Shown here: positions 24,591 to 33,201 of the stretch, piece by piece
Layout of the letters: each line of letters starts with the position of its first letter
How positions within the stretch are numbered: the first letter of the stretch is position 1
Source of the DNA: an uncultured Oscillibacter sp.
GTDB lineage: Bacteria; Bacillota; Clostridia; Oscillospirales; Oscillospiraceae
Direction of reading: 5' to 3'
Assembly (NCBI GenBank): GCA_900544615.1
Contig: UQVS01000001.1
Span: 62,001-126,000, forward strand
Length of the DNA: 64,000 nt
The notes under the pieces: model-generated
What the model saw: the letters and a program-made list of their open reading frames with translations, nothing else
Database searches by the model: none
What the model was told of the DNA's origin: nothing
Translations under genes and position numbers: made by a program

Positions 24591-26366
24591 TTATTCCTCG
24601 TGTGCCGTGACTTTGATATGCAGCTCGTCCAGCTGAGCCTGCGTGACCTCGCTGGGAGCGCTCATCATGACGTCCTGGGCGTTCTTGTTCATGGGGAAGG
24701 GAATGATCTCCCGGATGCTGTCCTCGCCAGCCAGCAGCATGACCATACGATCCACGCCGGGGGCAATACCGGCATGGGGGGGTGCGCCGTAGGTAAAGGC
24801 GTTGTACATGGCGGGGAACTTGGCTTTTACATCTTCCTCGCCCAGACGCACCAGCTCAAAGGCCTTGATCATGATCTCAGGATCGTGGTTCCGCACGGCG
24901 CCAGAGCTGAGCTCCACGCCGTTGCACACCAGATCGTACTGATCGGCGGTGATGCTCAGAGGATCGATCTCACCCCGCTCGGCCTTCAGCAGCACGTCCA
25001 GCCCGCCGGCAGGCATGGAGAACGGATTGTGGCAGAATTCCAGTTCGCCGGATTCATCGCCAATCTCATACATGGGGAAGTCCACGATCCAGCAGAAGGC
25101 GTACTGCTCCTTGTCCATGTGGCCGGGAACGGCTGCGCCCAGCGTCTTGACCAGCACACCGGCGGTCTTTTGCGCCGCGCCCAGCGCACCGGCAGAGAGC
25201 GCCACGAAGTCGTTGGCCTTCAGGTTCAGAGCGGAAACCACCTGCTCCTTGATGGGCTGGACGAACTTGGCAATGCCGCCGACGATCTCACCGTTTTCGT
25301 CCAGACGGAACCAGTAAGGCTTGCCGCCGGAGATGACCTCCACATCGGCCAGCGTTTTGTCAATGAATTTCCGGGTCTCGTGGAAATCGCTGACCACCAC
25401 GGCCTTGACCTGATTGCCCTCAAAGGGGCCGAAGCCGCAGCCGCTCAGCACGTCGGTGACGTCCTGCACCGTCAGGTCAATCCGCAGATCCGGCTTGTCG
25501 GAGCCGTACTTCTCCATGGCCTCCAGATAGGGAATACGGACAAAGGGGGCTTCGCTGGCCCGGTCGTAGGTGCCGTATTTGGCGAAGATGGGGGGCAGAA
25601 CCTTTTCACAGACGGCGAACACGTCCTCCTGAGAGGCAAAAGCCATCTCCATATCCAGCTGATAGAACTCGCCGGGAGAACGGTCGCCGCGGGCGTCCTC
25701 GTCCCGGAAGCAGGGGGCAATCTGGAAATAGCGGTCAAAACCGGAGGTCATCAGCAGCTGCTTGAACTGCTGGGGCGCCTGCGGCAGCGCATAGAATTTG
25801 CCGGGATGCTTCCGGGCAGGCACCAGATAGTCACGGGCGCCTTCAGGGGAGGAGGCGGTCAGGATGGGGGTGGTGATTTCCATGAAGCCCTCGGCGGTCA
25901 TAGCCTGCCGCAGAGCGGCCACCACGTTGCAGCGCAGAATGATATTCTTCTTTACGGCGGGGTTCCGCAGATCCAGATAACGGTACTTCAGCCGCAGAGC
26001 CTCGTCGGCATCCCGGCTGCGGTTGATCTGGAAGGGCAGCTCTGCGTGCTGGCAGCGGCCCAGCACCTCCACCTTGGCAGGGACGATCTCAATATCGCCG
26101 GTGGCCATCTTATTGGTCTTGCTGTCCCGCTCCCGGACGATGCCCTCCACGGAAATGGTAGACTCCTTGGTGATGGCCTTAAAGATGTTCACCATGTCCT
26201 CGGTCTCGGCTACCACCTGCGTGGTGCCGTAGAAATCACGGACGACCACGAAGGCCAGATTGGCGCTGACCACGCGGACGTTCTCCATCCAGCCGGAAAT
26301 TTTCACCTGCTTGCCTGCGTCGCCAAGGCGCAGCTCTCCACAGGTATGGGTTCGATTCTGCATCAT
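24591..26366 (-). CDS. aspS: Aspartyl-tRNA synthetase
   Basis: 591 residues, the bacterial type with GAD insertion. The N-terminal OB fold has GWMENVRVVSANLAFVVVRD, motif 2 has CFRDEDARGDRSPGEFYQLDMEM (about residue 215), the flipping loop region follows, and motif 3 is GIAPGVDRMVMLL near residue 530. It charges tRNA-Asp and possibly tRNA-Asn, though a separate AsnRS is also encoded in the window. It follows hisS on the same strand with one unknown gene between; the hisS-aspS pairing is common in Firmicutes. No T-box is visible directly upstream. Confidence 0.96.
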   Translation of the reverse strand: MMQNRTHTCGELRLGDAGKQVKISGWMENVRVVSANLAFVVVRDFYGTTQVVAETEDMVNIFKAITKESTISVEGIVRERDSKTNKMATGDIEIVPAKVEVLGRCQHAELPFQINRSRDADEALRLKYRYLDLRNPAVKKNIILRCNVVAALRQAMTAEGFMEITTPILTASSPEGARDYLVPARKHPGKFYALPQAPQQFKQLLMTSGFDRYFQIAPCFRDEDARGDRSPGEFYQLDMEMAFASQEDVFAVCEKVLPPIFAKYGTYDRASEAPFVRIPYLEAMEKYGSDKPDLRIDLTVQDVTDVLSGCGFGPFEGNQVKAVVVSDFHETRKFIDKTLADVEVISGGKPYWFRLDENGEIVGGIAKFVQPIKEQVVSALNLKANDFVALSAGALGAAQKTAGVLVKTLGAAVPGHMDKEQYAFCWIVDFPMYEIGDESGELEFCHNPFSMPAGGLDVLLKAERGEIDPLSITADQYDLVCNGVELSSGAVRNHDPEIMIKAFELVRLGEEDVKAKFPAMYNAFTYGAPPHAGIAPGVDRMVMLLAGEDSIREIIPFPMNKNAQDVMMSAPSEVTQAQLDELHIKVTAHEE

Positions 26367-26435
26367 ATTGTTGCTTCCTTTCCATGAAAAGTGATTTGAA
26401 ATTGTATAATTAAAATCAGAAATAACGAATTGTAT

Positions 26436-26960
26436 TTATTCGGCAGCCTGTTTCCACAGTGCGTGAGCCATTTTCTGCCCGATCTCGTAGCCGTTCTTCA
26501 TCATCAGCGGCAGGGTGACCCCGTGGTCAAAGTCCCGGTAGCTCCACGTATTCGTCCAGAATTGCAGATCCTCTGACCGCCATGTGTCAGTCCCATTGTC
26601 CTGCGCGAAGCCGATGAGCAGGTGGTCTATATCATCGGCCTCCGGGTATTTGACATGGCTCCCCACGATCCCTTCCAAGAAGGGGAGGGCCTGCACCACC
26701 ACGTTGAAGGGGGAGCGCCGGAACCGTAATTCCTGAATTTCCGACCAGAGATCGTCAAATTCCTCTGTCCCGGCGGTGAGCTTGAGATTCTGATCTTCAT
26801 GGCCGCTGCCGGTAAAATCGATCAGAGTCACATAAACGAGGTCCGGCTCCAGACCGGGAAACAGGGTGTCCACACCGATGGGCCGGGCATACCAAAGCCC
26901 CCAGATCACCAGCAGCGCCGCCAGCAGCAGCGGCAGGTCACGTTTCAGAGTCAGTTTCAT
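26436..26960 (-). CDS. Unknown membrane-anchored protein between hisS and aspS
   Basis: 174 residues. A single hydrophobic segment (about residues 9-25) after a basic start acts as a membrane anchor or uncleaved signal. The rest is a predicted extracytoplasmic domain rich in Asp, Trp and Phe with segments such as DLVYVTLIDFTG, FDDLWSEIQELRFRR and WTNTWSYRDFDHGV. I do not recognise the family. It begins 19 bases after hisS stops and is probably in the hisS T-box transcript. It is not related by sequence to synthetases. Confidence 0.6.
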   Translation of the reverse strand: MKLTLKRDLPLLLAALLVIWGLWYARPIGVDTLFPGLEPDLVYVTLIDFTGSGHEDQNLKLTAGTEEFDDLWSEIQELRFRRSPFNVVVQALPFLEGIVGSHVKYPEADDIDHLLIGFAQDNGTDTWRSEDLQFWTNTWSYRDFDHGVTLPLMMKNGYEIGQKMAHALWKQAAE

Positions 26961-26979
26961 AACAGGCTCCTTTCTGTGG

Positions 26980-28335
26980 TTATTCCACGATCACGCTTCC
27001 CTTTTCCAGTTCGGCAAGACCAGCCTTGATCCGGTCGATGGTCTCCTGCGTATTCAGTTTGGTCTGCTCACCGGATTTCATATCCTTGCAGGCCACCACA
27101 CCTTCTTTGATCTCGTCCTCTCCTAAGAAAATCACATAGGGAATGGACAGCTTGTCGGCATAGCTCATCTTGGCCTTGAACTTCTTCTGCTCGCAGTGGA
27201 GCTGGGTGCGGATGCCTGCCTGCCGCAGCTGGGTAGCCAGCGCGATGGCGGAGGAGAGGTCCTCCGTCATAGGCAGGATCAGCACATCCGCCGGGGCGGT
27301 GGGCAGCTCCGGATTCAGCATCCCCTGCTCGCCCAGCACGTAGAACAGCCGGGTCAGGCCGATGGAAATGCCCACGCCGGGGAGCTGCTTGTCGGTGTAG
27401 AACTCTGCCAGATTGTCATACCGTCCGCCGGAGCACACGGAGCCAATCTCCGGGTGATCCAGCAGCGTGGTCTCATAGACCGTGCCGGTGTAGTAATCCA
27501 GACCGCGGGCAATGGTGAGATCCACGGCAAAGTTCTCCGTCGGGACGCCGAAAGCTGCCAGATAGCCCACCACGGTTTTCAGCTCGCTGAGTCCCTGATC
27601 GAAGGTTTCATTTTTGCCGGCATAGCCGTCCAGCGCCGCCAGAACCTCCTCGTTGGTGCCTTTGATGGCGATGAATTTCAGAATTTCATCGGCGTCCGCT
27701 TCACTGACGGCAAAATCCTCCACCAGAATGGTTTTCACCTTTTCCGGGCCAATTTTGTCCAGCTTGTCCACGGTACGCATCACGTCGGCGGATTTCTCCG
27801 TCAGCCCCAGCAGGGCATAGAAGCCGTTCAAAATCTTCCGGTTGTTCACCCGGATCTGGAATCGCTTCAGCCCCAGGGTGGAGAAGGTCTGGTAGATGAT
27901 GGAGGGAATCTCCGCCTCGTTGGTGATGTCCAGCTTGCCGTCGCCGATCATGTCAATGTCCGCCTGATAGAACTCCCGGAAGCGGCCCCGTTGGGCGCGC
28001 TCACCCCGGTACACCTTGCCAATCTGATACCGGCGGAAGGGGAAGGACAGTTCATTATAGTGCAGAGCCACATACTTGGCCAGAGGCACCGTCAGATCAA
28101 AGCGGAGGGAGAGGTCGCTGTCGCCTTTCTGAAAGCGGTAAATCTGCTTTTCCGTTTCGCCGCCGGCCTTGGCCAGCAGCACCTCACTGGATTCGATCAC
28201 CGGGGTGTCCAGCGGCGTGAAGCCGTACAGGGAATAGGTTTTGCGGAGGATCTCCATAATGCGCTCCATCTGCTGCTGGGGCGCGGGCAGAAGCTCCATG
28301 AAGCCGGACAGCGTCCGGGGGGTCATTTTAGCCAT
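26980..28335 (-). CDS. hisS: Histidyl-tRNA synthetase
   Basis: 451 residues. Class II motif 2 is seen in YQIGKVYRGERAQRGRFREFYQADID (about residue 105). Histidine-specific motifs are LTIARGLDYYTGTVYE (about 280) and GGRYDNL (about 305), and a C-terminal anticodon-binding domain begins around 345. It charges tRNA-His. ATG 28335 follows AAAAGGAGT. Expression is under a T-box leader. Confidence 0.96.
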   Translation of the reverse strand: MAKMTPRTLSGFMELLPAPQQQMERIMEILRKTYSLYGFTPLDTPVIESSEVLLAKAGGETEKQIYRFQKGDSDLSLRFDLTVPLAKYVALHYNELSFPFRRYQIGKVYRGERAQRGRFREFYQADIDMIGDGKLDITNEAEIPSIIYQTFSTLGLKRFQIRVNNRKILNGFYALLGLTEKSADVMRTVDKLDKIGPEKVKTILVEDFAVSEADADEILKFIAIKGTNEEVLAALDGYAGKNETFDQGLSELKTVVGYLAAFGVPTENFAVDLTIARGLDYYTGTVYETTLLDHPEIGSVCSGGRYDNLAEFYTDKQLPGVGISIGLTRLFYVLGEQGMLNPELPTAPADVLILPMTEDLSSAIALATQLRQAGIRTQLHCEQKKFKAKMSYADKLSIPYVIFLGEDEIKEGVVACKDMKSGEQTKLNTQETIDRIKAGLAELEKGSVIVE

Positions 28336-28379
28336 AGTTTTACTCCTTTTCGGATGAAATTACACAACAGACTGGGAAA

Positions 28380-28690
28380 ATCGGACAAAAAAACGCTCCC
28401 GTCCCTGTGCTTTGGGACGAGAGCGCATCGCTTCGTGGTGCCACCCAAATTCGGGGCAGACTGCCCCCTTTGGCCTTCTGGTACGGGAAAGGAACCGTGG
28501 GCGTTTCCGCCCCCGCTCCGCCGCTGTCCTTCCTCCGGCACAGACGGGATCCTTTCAGCGGGAGATCCCTCTCTGTAAGCCTGTGATCCGGCATACTGCT
28601 GCGGCGTCATAGCGGTGTTATTCAATTCGGCGCAGGAAAACACACGGCTGCGGCGGAGATCAGAATGACCTGCTCCTACACATCAACCGA
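28380..28690 (-). promoter_or_regulatory. T-box leader of hisS
   Basis: Minus strand: Stem I consensus AGAGAG (28574-28569) followed by a GGGATC/GATCCC arm, T-box sequence GGGTGGCACCACG (28447-28435), and a terminator hairpin with arms 28425-28414 and 28405-28394 plus a run of eight T on that strand. Uncharged tRNA-His is the expected effector, inferred from the gene; I did not fix the specifier triplet. Confidence 0.9.
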
Positions 28691-28694
28691 GGGT

Positions 28695-28723
28695 ATCATA
28701 GCCGTTTTCCGGCAGTTTGTCAA
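28695..28723 (-). promoter_or_regulatory. Promoter of the hisS T-box transcript
   Basis: Minus strand: perfect TTGACA (28723-28718), 17 bases, TATGAT (28700-28695). The -35 box overlaps the stop codon of the upstream mgsA-like gene. Confidence 0.85.
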
Positions 28724-29136
28724 GCGATGGGGCGGTTGCTGGTGGGGTTGACGATCATACGCCAGTCCAGATCCCCTCTGGCAAGGCCCAGCACCAACAT
28801 CTCCGCTGTGGCGATGTTGCTGGCAAAGGGAACGTTATTCTGATCGCACAGGCGGGAGATGTAGCTGATTTCGCTGGCCATCTTCTCGTTGCTGGGATCG
28901 TTGAAAAACAACACCAGATCGAACTCATTATAAGCGATCCGGGCGCCGATCTGCTGGCTGCCGCCATGGGCGTAGGACAGGAAACAGTGTACCTTCAGGC
29001 CGGTAGCTTCCGCCACCATATGGCCGGTGGTGTTGGTGGCATACAGGCTGTGGCGGGACAGAATGCCTGCATACGCGGTGCAGAACTGTACCATCAGATC
29101 TTTGCGGTTGTCATGGGACATGAGTGCGATATTCAT
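28720..29136 (-). CDS. Methylglyoxal-synthase-like protein, catalytic residues replaced
   Basis: 138 residues with the MGS fold pattern: MNIALMSHDN, ATNTTGHMV (family ATGTTG), GGSQQIGARIAYNEFDLVLFF, and NIATAEML (family NVATAD). Compared by eye with E. coli MgsA, the catalytic Asp71 is Ser60 here (GGSQQ in place of GGDQQ), and His98 and Asp101 correspond to Ala87 and Ile90; the PHDPD stretch is absent. Only the Asp91 equivalent (Asp80) is kept. Phosphate-loop residues are also altered (LSYAHGG versus LSGPMGG). So it probably does not convert DHAP to methylglyoxal and may act as a small-molecule sensor. It follows the MinD-like gene by 25 bases. ATG 29136 follows AAAGGAGA. Confidence 0.8.
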   Translation of the reverse strand: MNIALMSHDNRKDLMVQFCTAYAGILSRHSLYATNTTGHMVAEATGLKVHCFLSYAHGGSQQIGARIAYNEFDLVLFFNDPSNEKMASEISYISRLCDQNNVPFASNIATAEMLVLGLARGDLDWRMIVNPTSNRPIA

Positions 29137-29161
29137 GGCAGGGTCTCCTTTCCAGGATGTT

Positions 29162-29908
29162 CTATCTGATCCGCAGAAGCGGCGCCCGGCCGCCCTGCAG
29201 ACGAATAGCAATGTTACGATAGGCCCCGGCAGCGCCGCCGCGGGAGGCCAGCAGCAGGGGAACGCCCCGGTTCAGCGCCAGAGGAAGAGCATCGTCCTCC
29301 GGCACAACGCCGATGAGGGGCAGACCTGCTTTATCAATGGCGTCATCAATGGTGGCGTGCATACTGTGGAGCAGCTTCTTTTTCACCCGGTTTACCACCA
29401 GATGCAGCCGACCCGACCCAAATTGCCGCAGCTCCATTACGGTATGCTGGGCGTCCCGCAGGGAGGAGGCGTCCTGTGTGGTAACGACCACGCAGCGATC
29501 CGCCGCGCAGACCGCCAGACGGAACCCCTCGCCCAGACCTGCCGGTGCGTCCAGCAGGCAGTAATCAAATTGCTGGCGAATCTTGGCCAGCATCAATCGG
29601 AAGTCCAGCGTGGTGACGCACGGTCCCCGCATCCGCACCGGCGCGGTCAGCAGATAGAGATTCGGCACATTGGGGTGGCTGACCACCGCAGATTCCAGGG
29701 AACAGCGGTTCAGCGCTACATCGGAAAAATCCATCAGGGCGCGGTCAGTCAGTCCCAGAGCGAGGTCCAGATTCCGCAGGCCGATGTCGCAGTCCACGCA
29801 CAGCACGCGCTTGCCGCTGAGGGCCAGCGCCGTGCCGACACCTGCGGTCAGGGAGGTTTTCCCGGTGCCGCCCTTGCCGGACACAACAGCAATACATTGT
29901 CCGTTCAC
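29162..29908 (-). CDS. MinD-like P-loop ATPase
   Basis: 248 residues with deviant Walker A SGKGGTGKTS (about 10-19), the MinD-type DCDIGLRNLDLALG (about 39-52) and Walker B C-L-L-D-A-P-A-G. This is nearest MinD among ParA-family ATPases. The C-terminus ends R-A-P-L-L-R-I-R and does not show the clear amphipathic membrane helix of classical MinD. No minC or minE is in the window. It is transcribed just before the inactive-looking MGS-like gene, recalling the minCDE-rodA-mgsA order of other Clostridia, so it may be a remnant or a repurposed pair. Confidence 0.8.
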   Translation of the reverse strand: MNGQCIAVVSGKGGTGKTSLTAGVGTALALSGKRVLCVDCDIGLRNLDLALGLTDRALMDFSDVALNRCSLESAVVSHPNVPNLYLLTAPVRMRGPCVTTLDFRLMLAKIRQQFDYCLLDAPAGLGEGFRLAVCAADRCVVVTTQDASSLRDAQHTVMELRQFGSGRLHLVVNRVKKKLLHSMHATIDDAIDKAGLPLIGVVPEDDALPLALNRGVPLLLASRGGAAGAYRNIAIRLQGGRAPLLRIR

Positions 29909-29932
29909 GGCACCACTTCCTTCCAGTTCCTA

Positions 29933-30631
29933 TTATAACGGATTCTTTTTGATTTTTGCAAATGGTCTGGGATATTTTTTTGGCGTTTCTGCAATTTTTT
30001 TTATAAAAATGACCCGATGGGTCACATCCGTACCCGGTATGGAATAGTCGGCAGTACGTTCTACCCGTCCTCCCAGAATCCCAATGGCCTTTTTGGCCTG
30101 TTCCAGTTCCCCGCCGGATTCCACGGATTTCATGGACAGGAAGGAGCCGCCGACCTTCACCAGCGGCAGGCACAGCTCGCACAGCACGCTGAGGTTGGCC
30201 ACAGCGCGGGACACGGCAAAGTCAAAGCTCTGCCGGTGGTCTGCCGCAAATTCCTCTGCACGGGCGTGGATGCACTGCACATCCGTCAGTCCCAGATCGT
30301 CGCAGACCTCCTGCAAAAAGGTGATCCGCTTGCCGAGGGAGTCCAGCAGCGTCATGCGGATGGACGGCTCCAGAATTTTCAGGGGCATACCGGGCAGTCC
30401 CGCGCCGGTTCCCACATCCACCACGGATTTCCCCTTGAGGTCGGCAAGGGTCAGCAGGGCAGCGCTGTCAAGAAAGTGCAGTGTCGCCACATCCTGCGGC
30501 TCCGTGATGGCCGTCAGGTTCATGACCTTGTTTTTTTCCAGCAGCAGCTCCCCGTACCGCAGCAGGGAGGGGGCACCGCTTTCGTCCAGGCCCAGCTGGG
30601 CCAGACCCTTTCGCAGAAGCGCTTCCATCAC
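29933..30631 (-). CDS. rsmG: 16S rRNA (guanine-527-N7) methyltransferase
   Basis: 232 residues with the RsmG/GidB pattern: KVMNLTAITEPQDVATLHFLDS (about 34-55), the SAM-binding VVDVGTGAGLPGMPLKI (about 70-86) and SRAVANLSVLCELCLPL (about 142). It methylates G527 of 16S rRNA; loss gives low-level streptomycin resistance. Its ATG overlaps the stop of mscL by four bases (ATGA), an unusual coupling with a channel gene. Confidence 0.95.
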   Translation of the reverse strand: MMEALLRKGLAQLGLDESGAPSLLRYGELLLEKNKVMNLTAITEPQDVATLHFLDSAALLTLADLKGKSVVDVGTGAGLPGMPLKILEPSIRMTLLDSLGKRITFLQEVCDDLGLTDVQCIHARAEEFAADHRQSFDFAVSRAVANLSVLCELCLPLVKVGGSFLSMKSVESGGELEQAKKAIGILGGRVERTADYSIPGTDVTHRVIFIKKIAETPKKYPRPFAKIKKNPL

Positions 30632-31095
30632 TTCTGCTCTTTCAGTAGATCCCGGATCTCCGTCAGCAGCTTTTCCTCAGCGGAAGGCTCCGGCGGTGCG
30701 GGCGGTTCAGCGGGGGCTTCCTCTTCCTGCTTCTTCATTTTGTCGTGGAAGCCGTTGATGGTTTTGATCATCAGGAACACCGCAAAGGCAATGATGAGAA
30801 AATCCAGAATGGTGGCGAGGAAGGTGCCGTACCGAACGGCAACTTCCGTGGATGCGTCGATCACGCCGTCAGCACCGGCGACGGCCTGCTTGAGAACGAT
30901 TTTCCAGTTGCTGAAATCAATGCCGCCGGTGAGCATGGAGATCAGGGGCATGATGATATCATTCACAAGAGAGGTGGAAATTTTGCCGAATGCGCCGCCA
31001 ATGATGACGCCGACGGCCATATCCATCACATTACCGCGGGCAATAAAGGCTTTGAACTCGCCCATAAATCCCTTTGCTTTTCCAGGTGCAGGCAT
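30628..31095 (-). CDS. mscL: Large-conductance mechanosensitive channel
   Basis: 155 residues. First helix and pore: F-I-A-R-G-N-V-M-D-M-A-V-G-V-I-I-G-G-A-F-G-K-I, then the periplasmic loop and the second helix T-F-L-A-T-I-L-D-F-L-I-I-A-F-A-V-F, and a Pro/Glu-rich C-terminus with the terminal helix EEKLLTEIRDLLK. It releases solutes on hypo-osmotic shock. ATG 31095 follows AAGGAGG. The 235 bases upstream contain a hairpin (CTGAAAG/CTTTCAG near 31135-31163) and a CGGCTG/CAGCCG hairpin with a T-rich tail near 31215-31245, possibly a serS terminator. Confidence 0.95.
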   Translation of the reverse strand: MPAPGKAKGFMGEFKAFIARGNVMDMAVGVIIGGAFGKISTSLVNDIIMPLISMLTGGIDFSNWKIVLKQAVAGADGVIDASTEVAVRYGTFLATILDFLIIAFAVFLMIKTINGFHDKMKKQEEEAPAEPPAPPEPSAEEKLLTEIRDLLKEQK

Positions 31096-31330
31096 CGGAG
31101 GAACCTCCTTTTTATGTTGTGAAACTTTCAAATTCTGAAAGTCTTGCGCCGCAAGGCTTTCAGAGGTCAAACCGGGATGGAGCCGTTTTTGCGGCTGCAA
31201 ATGATCCGCTGATGGATTTTTTAACGCTCCAGCGGCTGTAAACAGCCGATACGTTCTGTATTATTCAATACTCAGAATACAAACCGTAAAATAACGCTTT
31301 TCCCCGGTAGTTTTCGGGCTTGTGGAAAAG

Positions 31331-32638
31331 TTACTTCTTTTTCGGAACCAGAACCTTGGTGCCGCCCATGTAGGGCCACAGGACTTCGGGGATCTTTACG
31401 GTGCCGTCCGCTTGCAGGTTGTTTTCCAGGAAAGCAATCAGCATCCGGGGAGGCGCCACGCAGGTGTTGTTCAGTGTGTGGCAGAGCTGCATCTTGCCGT
31501 TTTCATCCTTGTAGCGGATCCGCAGGCGGCGAGCCTGTGCATCGCCCAGATTGGAGCAGGAGCAGACCTCGAAATACTTCTGCTGACGGGGAGACCATGC
31601 TTCGATATCGCAGGACTTCACCTTCAGGTCTGCCAGATCGCCGGAGCAGCATTCCAACTGCCGCACGGGGATATCCATGGAGCGGAACAGCTCCACAGAG
31701 AAGTTCCACAGCTTGTCATACCACATCTTGGACTCTTCGGGCTTGCAGACCACGATCATCTCCTGCTTTTCAAACTGGTGGATGCGGTACACGCCCCGCT
31801 CCTCAATGCCGTGGGAGCCTTTTTCCTTGCGGAAGCAGGGGGAGTAGGAGGTCAGGGTCTGGGGCAGTTTCTCAGCGGGAATGATCTGATCAATGAACCG
31901 GCCGATCATGGAGTGTTCGCTGGTGCCGATCAGATAGAGATCCTCGCCTTCGATCTTGTACATCATGGCGTCCATATCCGTTTGACTCATGACGCCCTCC
32001 ACCACATTGCCGTGGATCATGAAGGGGGGGATGCAGTAGGTGAAGCCCTTGGAGATCATGAAGTCCCGGCCGTAGGCCAGCACGGCCTCATGAAGCCGCG
32101 CAATGTCGCCCAGCAGATAATAGAAGCCGGAGCCGGAAACACGGCCGGCGGCGTCCATGTCGATGCCGTCGAAGCTCTCCATGATTTCGGTGTGGTAGGG
32201 GATGGGGAAGTCAGGCACCTTGGCCTCGCCGAAGCGCTGAACCTCCACGTTGCAGCTGTCGTCCGGGCCGATGGGAACGGAGGGGTCAATGATCTGAGGG
32301 ATCTGGAGCATGATGTGATGAACCTTTTCGTCCAGTTCCGCTTCCAGCTTTTCCAGAGCAGCCAGCCGCTCGGCTTCGTCCGTGACCTGCTTCTTTACGG
32401 CCTCGGCCTCTGCCAGCTTGCTGGGATCTTTCTTGGCCTGTCCCATCAGCATACCAACCTGTTTGCTGAGCCGGTTGCGGTCAGCGCGGAGCTGGTCGGC
32501 CTCCTGAATGTTAGCCCGGCGCTGAGCGTCCAGCGCAATGACCTCGTCTACCAGAGGCAGCTTTTCATCCTGAAATTTCTTCTTGATGTTTTCCTTTACG
32601 GCATCCGGGTTCTCCCGGACAAACTTCATATCAAGCAT
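31331..32638 (-). CDS. serS: Seryl-tRNA synthetase
   Basis: 435 residues. N-terminal coiled-coil arm (about 30-105, with NRLSKQVGMLMGQ), motif 2 with SYSPCFRKEKGSHGIEERG-type sequence (about 260), and motif 3 in NNTCVAPPRMLIAFLENN (about 390). It charges tRNA-Ser and probably tRNA-Sec if present. It lies 41 bases downstream of the membrane coiled-coil gene of the par cluster. No T-box is visible. Confidence 0.96.
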   Translation of the reverse strand: MLDMKFVRENPDAVKENIKKKFQDEKLPLVDEVIALDAQRRANIQEADQLRADRNRLSKQVGMLMGQAKKDPSKLAEAEAVKKQVTDEAERLAALEKLEAELDEKVHHIMLQIPQIIDPSVPIGPDDSCNVEVQRFGEAKVPDFPIPYHTEIMESFDGIDMDAAGRVSGSGFYYLLGDIARLHEAVLAYGRDFMISKGFTYCIPPFMIHGNVVEGVMSQTDMDAMMYKIEGEDLYLIGTSEHSMIGRFIDQIIPAEKLPQTLTSYSPCFRKEKGSHGIEERGVYRIHQFEKQEMIVVCKPEESKMWYDKLWNFSVELFRSMDIPVRQLECCSGDLADLKVKSCDIEAWSPRQQKYFEVCSCSNLGDAQARRLRIRYKDENGKMQLCHTLNNTCVAPPRMLIAFLENNLQADGTVKIPEVLWPYMGGTKVLVPKKK

Positions 32639-32679
32639 ATTTCTTCCTCACTTCTCATTTATATTCATTTTGAGTTTTC

Positions 32680-33201
32680 TCACGAATTCAAAATCGCTTC
32701 CCGCAGCTCCAGATACCGCTGAGCGGGAGCGGTGATGCCGTCCGGCGCGGTATCGGGCAGCAGCTCTGCCAGTCCCTGATCGCTGATCTCCTGCAGGGTC
32801 AGGCGGCAGCCGTCCAGATTTCCGGCGGCATACTCCTGTTGAAGATTGTACAGCGCCAGCAGGGCGTCGTTTTCCTTTTCCAGCGCGGCAATACTGTCGT
32901 CCTTGGCTTTGGCGGCATCTTCCGCAGTGTCCCGCTCTTTCTGGGCTTCACTGAGCTGCTTTTGCAGATCAATGACCTGCTCCTGACTGGTCTGGATCTC
33001 CTGAATAGCGGAGACGGAATTTTGCAACTGTCCCAGCGCTTCACTGTTGCTGCGCTGATGCGCCAGCAGGGAGAGGAACATCAGCATAAATGCCGCCAGA
33101 AACAGAATCAGGATGTAGATGATGACGGGCTTTTTGCCGGTATCCGGCGTTTCGGAGGAAGGGGTCACGTCTCCTCCGTCGGCTCGTTTTTCAAATTTCA
33201 T
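32680..33201 (-). CDS. Membrane-anchored coiled-coil protein coupled to parB
   Basis: 173 residues. A basic cytoplasmic N-terminus (1-24) precedes one transmembrane helix (IIYILILFLAAFMLMFLSLL, about 27-46), then a long extracytoplasmic coiled coil (about 50-125, rich in Q, E, K, A heptads) and a small C-terminal helical domain ending Y-L-E-L-R-E-A-I-L. Its ATG overlaps the parB stop (ATGA), so it is made together with ParB. I do not recognise a family. The position suggests a link between segregation proteins and the membrane or wall, which is inference. Confidence 0.75.
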   Translation of the reverse strand: MKFEKRADGGDVTPSSETPDTGKKPVIIYILILFLAAFMLMFLSLLAHQRSNSEALGQLQNSVSAIQEIQTSQEQVIDLQKQLSEAQKERDTAEDAAKAKDDSIAALEKENDALLALYNLQQEYAAGNLDGCRLTLQEISDQGLAELLPDTAPDGITAPAQRYLELREAILNS

